DNA from: an uncultured bacterium
Lineage (GTDB): Bacteria > Cyanobacteriota > Vampirovibrionia > Obscuribacterales > Obscuribacteraceae
Reading direction: 5' to 3'
DNA length: 44,362 bases
Assembly (NCBI GenBank): GCA_903835185.1
Contig: CAILLX010000234.1
Span: 1 to 44,362, forward strand
Of this stretch, positions 7,512 to 16,606 are shown piece after piece. Made by a program: the position numbers and the translations under genes. Within the stretch, counting starts at the first letter, position 1; each line of letters begins with the position of its first letter. The notes beneath the pieces were generated by a model. That model ran no database searches. It was not told where the DNA came from and saw only the letters and a list, made by a program, of their open reading frames with translations.

Positions 7512-10316
7512 CTATACTGCCCAGTCCAGCTTGTTGAGAGCCTCGCCATAGTTTGCCATCGCGGAAGCTACTTGAGGATGGTCCTGACCATATACTTTCA
7601 TTTCAATTTTGAGCACTCGTCTGAGCAGAGGTGTAGCTTGCAGATAGTTGCCTTGTGAGACGTGCAGGCGAGCTAGAGCATTAAGAGTAGGCACCAAACG
7701 AGTATCTTTATCTCCAAGTACCTTTTCTTTGATCTCTATCACCCGCCTGTACAACTGTTGTGACTCTGCATATTTACCGAGGGCATGATAGATTACGGCA
7801 AGATTGTGCATACTGGAGACCAGATCTGGATGAACCAGCCCGAGCATTTTCTGGCGAATCATAAAGGCTCGTTCAAAAAGCGGTTTTGACTCCAGATACT
7901 TCCCTTGTTTATAAAGGCTGGCGCCAAGATTGCTTAAGCTTGAAGCTACTAGTGTGTGTGCATCCCCTAGCTCTTGGCTGCGCAGGTCCAGGGCTTCGCG
8001 ATGCAGCTCTTCAGACTGGCTGTACTGTCCGTTTTCAAAAAGCACTATGGCCAGATTGTTGATCGAGAGAGCTAAACACGAGCGGCTCACAGTAGAGCTG
8101 CTGCGTTTGTGTGCAACCACTTGTTTGTACATCGCTTCTGCTTTTTCCAGGTCGCCTTCACAGTAATGGCACAAGGCAATCTCTGCCATGACTGTTGCAG
8201 TTTGCTCGCAGTCAGTGTCTGCATCGTTTAGTCTAAGAGCCAGAGCTTTGGCAAAGAGGTCGCTTGCTTCGCCAAACTTCTCTTCGTCACGCAGAGTGCG
8301 TGCTTGCTTAAGCAGATCATCAAGGGACTCGGAACTGTCGCCACTGGTCTTAGTAGTATCATTCAGCTGCTGTGGGGATGACAGAGGCAAGGCAGTTTTG
8401 TTGGCTGAGAACCTCAGGTCCGCCCGGCGCTCATCCATTCTGCTTGCTTGGGTACCAGAATGTTCATCACGTCTGGCTCTCCGCTTGAGCAGGAGCGCAT
8501 AATTTTCTCTTGCAGTGATAGCTTCTGGATGGTCGACACCAAGAGTCCTTTCGCTCATTGCTATGACACCTTTGTAGAGCAATGCTGCTTCAGCAGTGCG
8601 TCCTGTCTCCATGTACAGATTGGCCAGCCTGTTGGATGTCACTGCTACATCTGGGTGCTCTCGCCCCAGAGCCTTCTCTCTGATAGCTAAAGACTGCTTG
8701 TACATAGGCTCGGCTTGCTCATATCTCTCCAGAGCATGATTTACTAATGCCAGGCTACAGATGCTTTCAGCAATCTGTCGGTGTCCGGCATCTAGTTGTT
8801 TCTCTCTGATAGCTAGAGCGCGCCAGTAAAGCGACTCTGCTTCAGCATAACGTCCCTGAACGCGAAACAGGGTTGCCAGGTCTTGCAAACAGACAGCAAC
8901 TTGCAGATGGTCGGCTCCCAGTGAGTGTTCGCTAATTGAGACTGCGCGCTGCAAAAGCGGCTCGGCTTGTTCATAGCGGCGCTGGATGCGGTAAATATGA
9001 GCCAGGTTAATTAAGATAACTGCCAGGTCGCTGTGATCCGGACCGGCCTGCTTTTCAAAAAACGGCACAACTTGACGAAAGAGCTGCTCTGCTGCTGTAT
9101 GGTTGTTCTCCTTGAAATGAAGTTCAGCCTGTCTGAGCAGCTCGTATGTTGTTGTATTGAGCAGGTTGCGCAAGTCTGACGATGACGCATCAGCTGCGAG
9201 AGGTTGGTACTCTTTACTTTCTTTTGCAACAGAAGCCGATTGACAGTCACTGTGCAGCTGGACTGAACCGGCGGAGTCAGCAGCGCGCTGACAAAGGCGA
9301 TTGGCTTCCTTGACCCGTCCCATTCTGGCTAGCACTTGCGCAAGCTCACGTGCTGCTGACTGTGCTTCTGGGTGATCGAGCCCAAGGGCGGTTTCTCTGA
9401 CAAGAAGAGCTTGTCTGTACATAACCTCAGCTTCTGGCAACTTACCTTGCAACTGACAGGCTAAGCCAAGGTTGGTCAAAGTTGTTGCTGTTGCAGGATG
9501 GCTTACGCCGTAAGTGCCCTCCCGAATGGAAAGGACCCGTCGCAGCAAGCTCTCTGCCTCACTGTGTTGCCCCCGGCTTGCATGTAAATCAGCAAGATTG
9601 CTGGCGATAGCTGCAACATCCGGATGCTTGTCGCCTAAAGATTTCTCAGTTAGATCAAGTGCACGTCTGAACAGAGGCTCAGCCTCACCTATTCGTCCGG
9701 TGTGACGATAAGTGGTGGCAAGAAGAAGGAGGCTCTGTGCAACTTTAGTGTCATCGGCACCCAGCTCTTGCCGCCTGATCTGCAATGCCTTTGAGGCAGC
9801 CGACTCAGCTAACTGGTATTGAGAAAATTCAAGGCAAAGATTGACCAACTCACAGAGGCTTTCAGCAACTTGCAAATGATTACTGCCAAGCAGCCGCTCT
9901 TCGAGTGTTACAGCCTGTTCGAAAAGCCTAATAGCTTCGCTGCGGTCTTTGCGGGTTGCTGCTGCCAGAGCAGCAGACTTCAACTGAGTGATTAAAGAGA
10001 GGTTGCTTGTGCGACGCTCAATTAAATCATGTGTAATGGTGTTGTCATTGTTGAGCGATTGTGAGTATGTCTGAGAGGACTTCTTCTGTTGCCGGCAGTG
10101 AGCTCTTACCAGGCGATAAAGCTTGCCATCGGCGAACAGCTCATCGGCTCTGGTTGCATGCACAAGCTTAAATGAGATTGCACGCTTTACTGGAGCGGCT
10201 TGACTAGACCTTTCAACAAGCTTCTTGTAAAACAGAGCAGCTTGTTGAAAGTCGCCTGCCTCAAAGCTTGAAGTGGCACAACCAAGTAGCTTGTTCATCT
10301 GTTGAGTGGAAGACAT
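7512..10316 (-). CDS. Large kinesin-light-chain-type TPR protein
   Basis: 934 residues, nearly all helical repeats. The period is about 42 residues (TPR_10/TPR_12 kinesin-light-chain type), with the recurring phrases A-E-x-L-x-x-R-A-L and G-x-D-H-P-x-V-A. Three blocks are separated by polar linkers, at about residues 355-390 and 625-680. No enzyme domain, signal peptide or membrane segment is visible, so it is probably a cytoplasmic scaffold that binds protein partners. An AAGGA site lies 8 nt before the ATG. It is divergent from the zinc-ribbon gene at 10565, with about 250 bp between them. Such proteins are often multicopy in the same genome. Partners cannot be inferred. Confidence 0.9.
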   Translation of the reverse strand: MSSTQQMNKLLGCATSSFEAGDFQQAALFYKKLVERSSQAAPVKRAISFKLVHATRADELFADGKLYRLVRAHCRQQKKSSQTYSQSLNNDNTITHDLIERRTSNLSLITQLKSAALAAATRKDRSEAIRLFEQAVTLEERLLGSNHLQVAESLCELVNLCLEFSQYQLAESAASKALQIRRQELGADDTKVAQSLLLLATTYRHTGRIGEAEPLFRRALDLTEKSLGDKHPDVAAIASNLADLHASRGQHSEAESLLRRVLSIREGTYGVSHPATATTLTNLGLACQLQGKLPEAEVMYRQALLVRETALGLDHPEAQSAARELAQVLARMGRVKEANRLCQRAADSAGSVQLHSDCQSASVAKESKEYQPLAADASSSDLRNLLNTTTYELLRQAELHFKENNHTAAEQLFRQVVPFFEKQAGPDHSDLAVILINLAHIYRIQRRYEQAEPLLQRAVSISEHSLGADHLQVAVCLQDLATLFRVQGRYAEAESLYWRALAIREKQLDAGHRQIAESICSLALVNHALERYEQAEPMYKQSLAIREKALGREHPDVAVTSNRLANLYMETGRTAEAALLYKGVIAMSERTLGVDHPEAITARENYALLLKRRARRDEHSGTQASRMDERRADLRFSANKTALPLSSPQQLNDTTKTSGDSSESLDDLLKQARTLRDEEKFGEASDLFAKALALRLNDADTDCEQTATVMAEIALCHYCEGDLEKAEAMYKQVVAHKRSSSTVSRSCLALSINNLAIVLFENGQYSQSEELHREALDLRSQELGDAHTLVASSLSNLGASLYKQGKYLESKPLFERAFMIRQKMLGLVHPDLVSSMHNLAVIYHALGKYAESQQLYRRVIEIKEKVLGDKDTRLVPTLNALARLHVSQGNYLQATPLLRRVLKIEMKVYGQDHPQVASAMANYGEALNKLDWAV

Positions 10317-10564
10317 TTGCCTAATCCTTAGAAGTATTGATGCAATCAGATTTGTTGGCGGGACCCCTTGACATGCCTGCGTCTAGAGCGTTCAGCTCTG
10401 TGTTAATCATGTCGCTGACCAGGAGCGAATAGAATGGGGGAAACCGCAACGGCAGCGGAGAGTACGACCTTGGCAACCCGTATTGCTTCTTATTGCCGCA
10501 GGTGATGGACCTGGGCATTTTGCGGGTAAGAGGAAGAGAGGAGATTGTTTAAAGAGGGAGGACC

Positions 10565-11344
10565 ATGGTTTATATCTGCCGCTTGTGTCATGCCGAGAAT
10601 AAGCCGACAGCCAAATTCTGCCGCCGGTGCGGAGTGGCTCGCCCACCAGAGGCTGAGTTGCCAGCAGGTACTCAGCCAGAGACCGCGCCTGCTTTAATGC
10701 AGGCAACAGAATCGGCACCAGTTCCTGTTGCCACTCCAGAACCAGAACAGACTCCAGCACCAGCACCGGCTCGAGATCGAGCAGTTGAGCTGGACGTATG
10801 TGTTGACAAAACAGTTAAGAAGAAGCCTGCTCAAGTAGCCAGGCAACAGAAGGAACAACGACAAACAGCCGGCTGGGCTGCCTCGCAGCAGGATGGGAAT
10901 GAACTGCCAGTTGAAGAGATTACCGAAGAAGAGGTTATCTCTGAACTGAAAGGAGAGCGCTTACCTGCCGAGGTGTCCGGGAAGTCTCCTCTACTGCGCA
11001 CAGAAAGTGCAGAGCAGGCTGAGGCGGTGTCTGGCGCCACTGATGATAGCCGGGGATCGGCACCTGCGTCTGAGGTCAGGCGTGGCGGTCCTGCTTGCTC
11101 CTCCTGCGGAACGACTATCAGGGCGCAAGACAAGTTCTGTATCTGGTGCGGTGCCAGGCAACCTGACCGGGCGCCGCCTGAGGTGAAGCATTGTCCAGCC
11201 TGCAGGACCCAGCTACCTTTGAAAGCTAATTACTGCTATGTCTGCGGGGCTGATGTCAGTCCTCACCAGAGAAGGAAGATTCGCGTACCTGTAGAGCTTT
11301 TTCAAGAGGAAGATCCTGACCTGTTCCCAGCCTTCAGGGCTTGA
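10565..11344 (+). CDS. Three-zinc-ribbon protein with Pro/Ala/Glu linker
   Basis: 259 residues. Three four-cysteine zinc ribbons are visible: C5/C8/C19/C22, C178/C181/C192/C195 and C210/C213/C224/C227. Each uses C-x2-C spacings, with C-G knuckles in most. Between the first and second is a Pro/Ala/Glu-rich low-complexity linker with a Lys-rich patch (85-100). The short C-terminal tail is basic, then acidic (QEEDPDLFPAF). Such double-zinc-ribbon proteins bind nucleic acid or protein; no catalytic part is present. An AGGGAGGA ribosome site directly precedes the ATG. It is the last gene before the candidate island border at 11379. Confidence 0.85.
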   Translation: MVYICRLCHAENKPTAKFCRRCGVARPPEAELPAGTQPETAPALMQATESAPVPVATPEPEQTPAPAPARDRAVELDVCVDKTVKKKPAQVARQQKEQRQTAGWAASQQDGNELPVEEITEEEVISELKGERLPAEVSGKSPLLRTESAEQAEAVSGATDDSRGSAPASEVRRGGPACSSCGTTIRAQDKFCIWCGARQPDRAPPEVKHCPACRTQLPLKANYCYVCGADVSPHQRRKIRVPVELFQEEDPDLFPAFRA

Positions 11345-11378
11345 ACAGCCGACCTTGCTGACAGATGTACCGTATTCA

Positions 11379-11398
11379 TTGAAAAGATTTGCCGAGAG
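11379..11398 (+). repeat. Distal copy of 20-bp direct repeat (att-like)
   Basis: Exact match of 20 bases (TTGAAAAGATTTGCCGAGAG) to 17273-17292 in the same orientation. Its last nine bases copy the 3' end of the tRNA-Phe gene although no tRNA is present here, as expected for the distal attachment site. A chance match of this length within 44 kb is unlikely. Confidence 0.6.
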
Positions 11399-11498
11399 AA
11401 GTCAGCCCAACGTGCCCATATAGAATAGGTGATGGGTAGCGCAAACAAGTTGCTATACGCAGCTGGTCAAAGCTGGCTGCAAAAACAGCCAACCTAAA

Positions 11499-13196
11499 TT
11501 AAAAGGTGTGTTGCCTTAATTTAGTTATCAGGGACCGAAGCGCAGGGTCCGACTTTGGTGTTCTTCTCAGTACGCGTTTTTCTGTTAAGCGGGGCGGAAT
11601 ATTTACAATGAAATCAGCTTGCTGAGACGTTGATTGCAAAACAGGAACAGCAAATCTCTCGCCCAACAAACCTGCTTTATAGCAAGCTTCCGGAAATGGA
11701 TTCCCGCGCTCCTCTTTGTGAGCTGAGGCTGTAAGATCAATTACCAATGGATTCAGTTTGTTCAGATCCAAGAACGATGTAAGTCGCCTTTTGTCTGTTG
11801 GATCTATGCGTACATGAAATTTTCCAGTTAACATCAGTATTCTTGAGGTCGGGTCTTTGCGAACTTGATCGGAAACTATTCGAGACCACTGTCCTTCCTG
11901 CATAGAGTCCGCATCGACAAATTCATCGGTTTGATAACGAATGTCTTCCAGGCTCTCTGGAACTGTCCTGTTGATAGCAAGAATCCTAATGCCGTGCTTT
12001 TTAGCTGTTGCGATTAATTTCGTGTAGCTGGGATTGTCATGTCCCCAATCTCTTCTCAGCACCTTCACAATTGCTTTTCTTGTAGCATTTGGATGTGATC
12101 CTGCAAAATAAGCGTCCAAAAGCGGCTGTCGCTTCTCGAGTAGTGCTTCCATAGCTAAATGTGTAAATCCCATCTGCTGGAACTCGTTCATATTTGCTAT
12201 AAGCTCCTCGCGACATTCAGCAATTGGATGGGTTTCTCCAAACAAAACAACTTTGCTGGACTGGGGGATGAGCATCTTGTAGTTAACTGGTAGCTTAATG
12301 TCGATGCGCGGAAGACGCACGTTGAAGCCTTTAGCAGTGAACTCGGTCGGGGTGTCCAATCTGTCAGAAAGAGTGGGTAGAGTTGATTCAGCACCAACAT
12401 TCGGAAGCAACTGCAGCACAGTCCTTCCTTGATCGGCGGCTACCGTCGCGCTAGTTTTCGCAGTGAATATTCTTGCCACGCATTTCCGAAATGGTCGATC
12501 CACGGTAGTATGGAAAATGTGAAATGCTCCGCCGCCAAGCGCGCCACCCAACGCGGCACCACCTATCTTGCCAGCGGTCTCAAAGTTTAATCCTAACTGG
12601 TGTTTAAACAGTCCATCAGACAATAGAACCTGGCTTGTGCCTCCGGCTGCACCGGCTGCCATATTTCTTCCGAGGTTGCCTATAAAATTCTCTGGGATAT
12701 TACGCAGGATTGGCGTTTTGTCAAACACATGTGGCGTTAAATCCATTGCCACCATTGAACCAGCATTGACCACACCGCTTGTGAATCTGTCCTGGCTGAA
12801 TAGCCCAGTGTTGCCATCCACAACTGGTGTCAACAAATATCCCTGTCCAAGACCAGTTATTGCCGACAGACCCACACTACGTGCAGTTATCGTTTGCGGC
12901 AGCTTTGATGCCAAAATCTCTTTCTCTAATAAGCCCTCGCCTGCTATCCCACCGACAATCTTCCTGAGCACCATGAAATCGAAGATGTTGCCGGCCATCT
13001 CACCGACATGCTTACAAACTGCTTTTACTCCAGTTGCTTTGTCATTCGGCTTTAACCAGTCCAGCTCAGGTTTCCCAAACACCTGTCTGACGCTATTCAT
13101 TGGGTCTATGGCAGCCGAATGGATGGCATCTTTCAATAGCTCTCCTGAACAATCACAAAAGGATTTGAGATTCTCGGTAAGCCTATCCCAAGCCAT
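11499..13196 (-). CDS. Tiki/ChaN-like domain protein with Gly-rich hydrophobic N-terminal module
   Basis: 565 residues. The N-terminal half (about 55-230) is Gly/Ala-rich and hydrophobic, with a T-S-G-V-V-N-A-G-S-M-V-A-M-D segment (139-152) and an A-L-G-G-A-L-G-G-G-A run (215-224). It resembles the modules in the genes at 232 and 3861. The C-terminal half (about 300-500) has the signature of the Tiki/EreA/ChaN group: L-F-G-E-T-H (318-323), L-A-M-E-A-L (E350) and L-T-G-K-F-H (H461), likely metal- or haem-ligating positions. That group includes haem-binding ChaN, erythromycin esterases and Tiki proteases, so the activity stays open. There is no signal peptide. It lies inside the candidate island and is divergent from the GNAT gene. 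Confidence 0.75.
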   Translation of the reverse strand: MAWDRLTENLKSFCDCSGELLKDAIHSAAIDPMNSVRQVFGKPELDWLKPNDKATGVKAVCKHVGEMAGNIFDFMVLRKIVGGIAGEGLLEKEILASKLPQTITARSVGLSAITGLGQGYLLTPVVDGNTGLFSQDRFTSGVVNAGSMVAMDLTPHVFDKTPILRNIPENFIGNLGRNMAAGAAGGTSQVLLSDGLFKHQLGLNFETAGKIGGAALGGALGGGAFHIFHTTVDRPFRKCVARIFTAKTSATVAADQGRTVLQLLPNVGAESTLPTLSDRLDTPTEFTAKGFNVRLPRIDIKLPVNYKMLIPQSSKVVLFGETHPIAECREELIANMNEFQQMGFTHLAMEALLEKRQPLLDAYFAGSHPNATRKAIVKVLRRDWGHDNPSYTKLIATAKKHGIRILAINRTVPESLEDIRYQTDEFVDADSMQEGQWSRIVSDQVRKDPTSRILMLTGKFHVRIDPTDKRRLTSFLDLNKLNPLVIDLTASAHKEERGNPFPEACYKAGLLGERFAVPVLQSTSQQADFIVNIPPRLTEKRVLRRTPKSDPALRSLITKLRQHTF

Positions 13197-13298
13197 GTGC
13201 TCTCCCGTCAGCGGCCCATTGTTTCACTCATCTCACCATGCCATGATCACATAAGAGATAACTGCTGTCAGTGGGAAAACTACGCACCATGCCGGGGG

Positions 13299-13329
13299 AG
13301 TGAGTTAAGAAACACTTTCTTAACTCACT
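13299..13329. promoter_or_regulatory. Perfect 13-bp inverted repeat in a divergent promoter region
   Basis: AGTGAGTTAAGAA and TTCTTAACTCACT pair perfectly across 5 nt. The repeat lies between the Tiki/ChaN-like gene (starting at 13196, minus) and the GNAT gene (about 13387, plus), so an operator shared by both promoters is plausible. No T run follows, which argues against a simple terminator. Confidence 0.5.
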
Positions 13330-13386
13330 GACTGTAATATTATGCTGAAGGTTGCCACTATTTGAAAGGTGTCGCGGGAAGTCCCG

Positions 13387-14016
13387 ATGCTGAAAAATGG
13401 CTTGGTTAGTATTTGTCAACCAGCTACTGGTTTGGGCTGGACCCGCTTGTGGAAGGAATGCTTCCCGCCAGAAGAACGCCCGCCATTGGAAATGCTGCTC
13501 AGTGATTTTGCCAGTGGGAAAAGGCTTCTCCACACCAGTTCCAGCTCTGATCGGTTGGTGTGCTTTTCAGTGATTTATCCCTTTAGCCAGTTTATATGGC
13601 TCGACTATCTTGGCGTTGACAAGGATTATCGATCACAAGGTATTGGTATGCAGCACCTGTCTCAGATTCTGCTTATGTGCAAAACTCAGTACCATGCATC
13701 AAAAGGTCTATTTCTCGCAATAGATTCAACTGTGCAAGATGGCATAGATTCAGCCATTGCGGTTATACGCAAGAGACGGCTCAGTTTCTATATGAAGGCC
13801 GGAGCAAAGTATGTTCAGCAAGGAAACAGGATTTTCATACCGAACTGCGTTACTCAAAAGGCGCCAATGCCGGGGGAGTTGTTGTGGTTTGAATTCTCAT
13901 CCCCTGTAGACTCAAATGAATTGCGCTCATTTGTCTCAGCTGTTTATCTTCACAATTTCCAGTTCAAACAAGATGAGGTCGATTCAATGATCTTGCAATT
14001 TCAGGTCAAGGTGTGA
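13387..14016 (+). CDS. GNAT-family N-acetyltransferase
   Basis: About 209 residues from the ATG at 13387 (GGGAAG 5-6 nt upstream). A GTG at 13369 is possible but overlaps its own would-be ribosome site. The acetyl-CoA motif A is clear (W-L-D-Y-L-G-V then D-Y-R-S-Q-G-I-G), followed by the R-x-x-F-Y-M-K-A-G-A strand-helix typical of motif B. GNAT enzymes move an acyl group from acyl-CoA to an amine; the substrate is not readable. Its TGA directly abuts the ATG of the kinase-like gene, so the two are probably cotranscribed and coupled. A related pairing of acetyl- and phosphotransferase domains occurs in the aminoglycoside-modifying enzyme AAC(6')-APH(2''). Confidence 0.8.
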   Translation: MLKNGLVSICQPATGLGWTRLWKECFPPEERPPLEMLLSDFASGKRLLHTSSSSDRLVCFSVIYPFSQFIWLDYLGVDKDYRSQGIGMQHLSQILLMCKTQYHASKGLFLAIDSTVQDGIDSAIAVIRKRRLSFYMKAGAKYVQQGNRIFIPNCVTQKAPMPGELLWFEFSSPVDSNELRSFVSAVYLHNFQFKQDEVDSMILQFQVKV

Positions 14017-15138
14017 ATGGTCCCCCGCGCCAATTGTGGAAGGCACAAAGGATCAGCTCACACAACTCCTTCGGTTGGAGTAAGATCATTGCAAATGAAT
14101 ATGGTAGGCAAAGATATTGGTACAGATATGAATTGCAATATTGGTCATACTGATGAGAAACTACTTGGCGAGACGCTTTCACGTGTGTGTTTGGGCATGC
14201 CAATCCCTCAGTTAATGCAGGAACTCTGTACTAAATTTGATCTTGGGGCGCCGGAGACATTTGAACCGATTCAGCAAGGCTACCAGGATTTGAATGTGCT
14301 GCTTAGAACAGCAGTAGGCAGACAGTATGTCATCAAAGTATTTTCGAAACGCCGAACATTAGCTAACATCCGAGATCAAGTGCAGGCTCTTACGCTTCTA
14401 CGTGATCACGCGATAGCCGTACCGAACTTGGTTCATGGCTCGGACAATCCATTAATAGAGATACCAGGTGCCTCGACCAAAGCCTACGCTATTGTAATGG
14501 ATTACTTCGACGGACCGAGCTTGGAAGAGATTCCTCCGCATGATTCAGATATTGTCTATCTGGCTGGTTGCCTCTCCCGGATGCACCAACTGCCGTTGAA
14601 TGTTTCACGCTACTATGACGATTGGGGTGCTGCAAATTTAGCTAAAGAGTTCGAGGAAAAGCACAGCTATCTGTCTGCCAATGATTTGTTGCTCGTTAAA
14701 AATGTTGTTGAACGATTCAAGCTTATAGTGCTGTCACAATTGCATCAGTGTGCTATTCATGGGGATTTGTATCGGGCGCATGTGCTCAAGAATGACCGTG
14801 GTGAGTATTGCATGATTGATTTTGGTTGTATGGACTTTAATGCAGCCGTGCTTGACCTGGCAATATTCATTGCACACGTGTGTTTGGATAGTAACCTACC
14901 TCCTGCTGAGACCAGACGAATTTACCATCTGGCAGTCAATGCCTATTGTATGAACAGATCGATTACAGCTGAAGAACTTTCAGCAGTTCCGATTCTTGTT
15001 GCAGCTAGCTATGCTGCATATATCGTTGCAACATCGAGCTTGATCGTCGCTAACAATGATCACACCATGCAGACGCAGCAATGGTTGGCAACATCACGCG
15101 CAAAACTAACTTCCTTTTTGCAGGCAGGTGTGATTTAA
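14017..15138 (+). CDS. APH/choline-kinase-fold phosphotransferase
   Basis: 373 residues. Protein-kinase-like small-molecule kinase: V-I-K-V-F (K107), hinge around V-M-D-Y-F (160-164), catalytic loop H-G-D-L-Y-R-A-H-V-L (D250) and I-D-F-G (D268). The usual catalytic-loop Asn is replaced by His (H255), a notable change at a metal-binding position, though an active enzyme is still possible. The family includes aminoglycoside phosphotransferases, homoserine kinase II and choline kinase. The start touches the GNAT stop codon, and an AAGGTG lies just upstream. The first 40 residues are unlike the family and later ATGs exist, but they lack ribosome sites. Confidence 0.8.
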   Translation: MVPRANCGRHKGSAHTTPSVGVRSLQMNMVGKDIGTDMNCNIGHTDEKLLGETLSRVCLGMPIPQLMQELCTKFDLGAPETFEPIQQGYQDLNVLLRTAVGRQYVIKVFSKRRTLANIRDQVQALTLLRDHAIAVPNLVHGSDNPLIEIPGASTKAYAIVMDYFDGPSLEEIPPHDSDIVYLAGCLSRMHQLPLNVSRYYDDWGAANLAKEFEEKHSYLSANDLLLVKNVVERFKLIVLSQLHQCAIHGDLYRAHVLKNDRGEYCMIDFGCMDFNAAVLDLAIFIAHVCLDSNLPPAETRRIYHLAVNAYCMNRSITAEELSAVPILVAASYAAYIVATSSLIVANNDHTMQTQQWLATSRAKLTSFLQAGVI

Positions 15139-15267
15139 CGTTTCTGCACATGAGAATGATGAAGTGGCGTGGCTTCCATCACCAGAGTTCTTGTCAGAAT
15201 CGCCGCCCCTCCCAATCATATGACTGTGGTCGACCAGCCTAACATTTATTGAGTTGATTGACTTGGG

Positions 15268-15636
15268 TCAGTTGTTGGTCTCTTCCAGGATGTGATCCTC
15301 AGGAGTCCATGGAGGTATGCAGACCACCTTTATCCAAGCGCCACCCTGTGCCCAGTGCACCTGCTGCGGGTGAATGATGAAGCTGTTCCCTTCACTAAGA
15401 AGGTGCTCAACACCATCGATGTTGAGGCAGAGCTGACCTTGGAGCACAGTGTAGGTCTCCACGATGTGGTTGTGATGATGGGGAATAGAGTGATCTATGA
15501 CCGCAATGGCGGTGCTACTCTGCGCGTCTTGCGTTACTTCACAAATGATCTCGGTGGGATTGTTCACAGGAAGCTGTATAACTGGCCGGTTGGGGTAATG
15601 GGACTGCAGGATCGCGACCACACTTTTAGCATCCAT
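15268..15636 (-). CDS. Small cupin-fold protein
   Basis: 122 residues from the ATG at 15636, which has a strong AAGGAGG site; the longer frame (to 15750) lacks one. A single cupin-2 domain is visible: H-H-H-N-H-I-V-E-T-Y (metal-binding His/His/Glu) in motif 1, G-x-L-x-x-x-I-D-G in the middle, and I-H-P-Q-Q-V-H-W in motif 2 with the fourth ligand His. Small cupins include sugar epimerases, dioxygenases and ligand sensors, so the role stays open. It is convergent with the APH-type gene and lies within the candidate island. Confidence 0.8.
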   Translation of the reverse strand: MDAKSVVAILQSHYPNRPVIQLPVNNPTEIICEVTQDAQSSTAIAVIDHSIPHHHNHIVETYTVLQGQLCLNIDGVEHLLSEGNSFIIHPQQVHWAQGGAWIKVVCIPPWTPEDHILEETNN

Positions 15637-16273
15637 TGTTTGCCTCCTTGAGACCCTGTCGATCGCTGAAACGCTGCCTGGAATGGTCATTGGTAGTATA
15701 AGATACTGAGCCTTGGCAAAAGATTTAATTTCCGCCCTTCTGCTTTTCAAAAGGACGGTGAATGTTATTGGACAAACATCTGTTTACCGATATGGTGAAG
15801 ATGGCTGCAGCACTGTCGATGACTGCTGACAGAACCCACGGCTCATATTCAGTAAGCGGGGGGCAATAAGGTATAAAAGATCCCCCGCCGCCTGTTGCAG
15901 ACACAACGTTCATCCATACCAGCGGTGGCTCTCTAAATGCATTGTCGCGGGCAGTCCTCATGGCTATGGCGTAGGGTGTAAAGCCTTGCTAAGTCATTAC
16001 TGACAGCCTCTGGAGGAGTGATGCTAGGCTCTGGGAGTCTTTCCCGCTCGTTTGCCATGTGTCCTGGTGTGTTATCTTTCCCCGCCTTTCCCACATAGAC
16101 GGTCTCGTGCACCTAGCGCTAATGTCCAAATGAATTATTGTGCCGGCTCATGTAGCTGGTTCTCGTGACAGCCCTATTTACCGCTGCATCGTTTTGCATA
16201 GATTGGATTTGCCGTGCAGTGTCAGTAACGTCCGCTTGTTTTTGGGAAGAACTCAACTGTAAAGCTTAGCCGG
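15637..16273. other. Gene-poor stretch inside the island
   Basis: About 640 bp between the cupin start and the antitoxin end. A 78-codon minus-strand frame (15725-15961) has no ribosome site and no recognisable motif. Nothing else convincing is seen. Decayed sequence, or the cupin promoter near 15650-15720, are the simplest readings. Confidence 0.4.
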
Positions 16274-16606
16274 TCACTTTTTACGCCGGTGGGTTTGCTT
16301 ATTTATTGCTGCTGTTATTTTGTCCATCAGGTTCGTAGAGACTTTGAAGTTGCGAGACTCTATTCGGCTTACGTACCCTTGCGTTACGCCCAACAGCTTT
16401 GCCAGGCTTTCCTGAGTAAGTCCACACTCTATCCGTTTCAGCCGAATTGGATTCTTAATATAGTCGCCCAGCACAAAGGGGACAAACTCCGCCTTGTCCG
16501 GCTCTTGGGTAGGCTTCTCCCCTGTCAACCTGACGTAATCCTGATAGCGCAGCACCACAAAGGCGGGCTTACCGTTGTCAAAGATAACTTGTGCTTTGCT
16601 GGTCAT
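16274..16606 (-). CDS. Xre-type antitoxin
   Basis: 110 residues. The N-terminal about 30 residues (V-I-F-D-N-G-K-P-A-F-V-V-L-R-Y-Q-D-Y) resemble Phd/Xre-antitoxin leader segments. Residues 52-105 form a Cro/C1 helix-turn-helix: I-R-L-K-R-I-E-C-G-L-T-Q-E-S-L-A-K-L-L-G, then V-T-Q-G-Y-V-S-R-I-E-S. The C-terminus is basic. The ATG overlaps the toxin stop by 4 bp, a tightly coupled pair. By family knowledge it should neutralise the RelE-type toxin and repress their common promoter. Confidence 0.85.
   Translation of the reverse strand: MTSKAQVIFDNGKPAFVVLRYQDYVRLTGEKPTQEPDKAEFVPFVLGDYIKNPIRLKRIECGLTQESLAKLLGVTQGYVSRIESRNFKVSTNLMDKITAAINKQTHRRKK

Noticed and set aside
12568-13254. 228-codon plus-strand frame opposite the Tiki/ChaN-like gene
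   Set aside because: Antisense shadow: no ribosome site and no domain, while the minus-strand frame has clear motifs.
13289-13880. 12-bp match ATGCCGGGGGAG at 13289 and 13869
   Set aside because: Short, and one copy lies in coding sequence; likely chance.
15725-15961. 78-codon minus-strand frame upstream of the cupin gene
   Set aside because: No ribosome site, no recognisable domain, and it overlaps the likely cupin promoter area.
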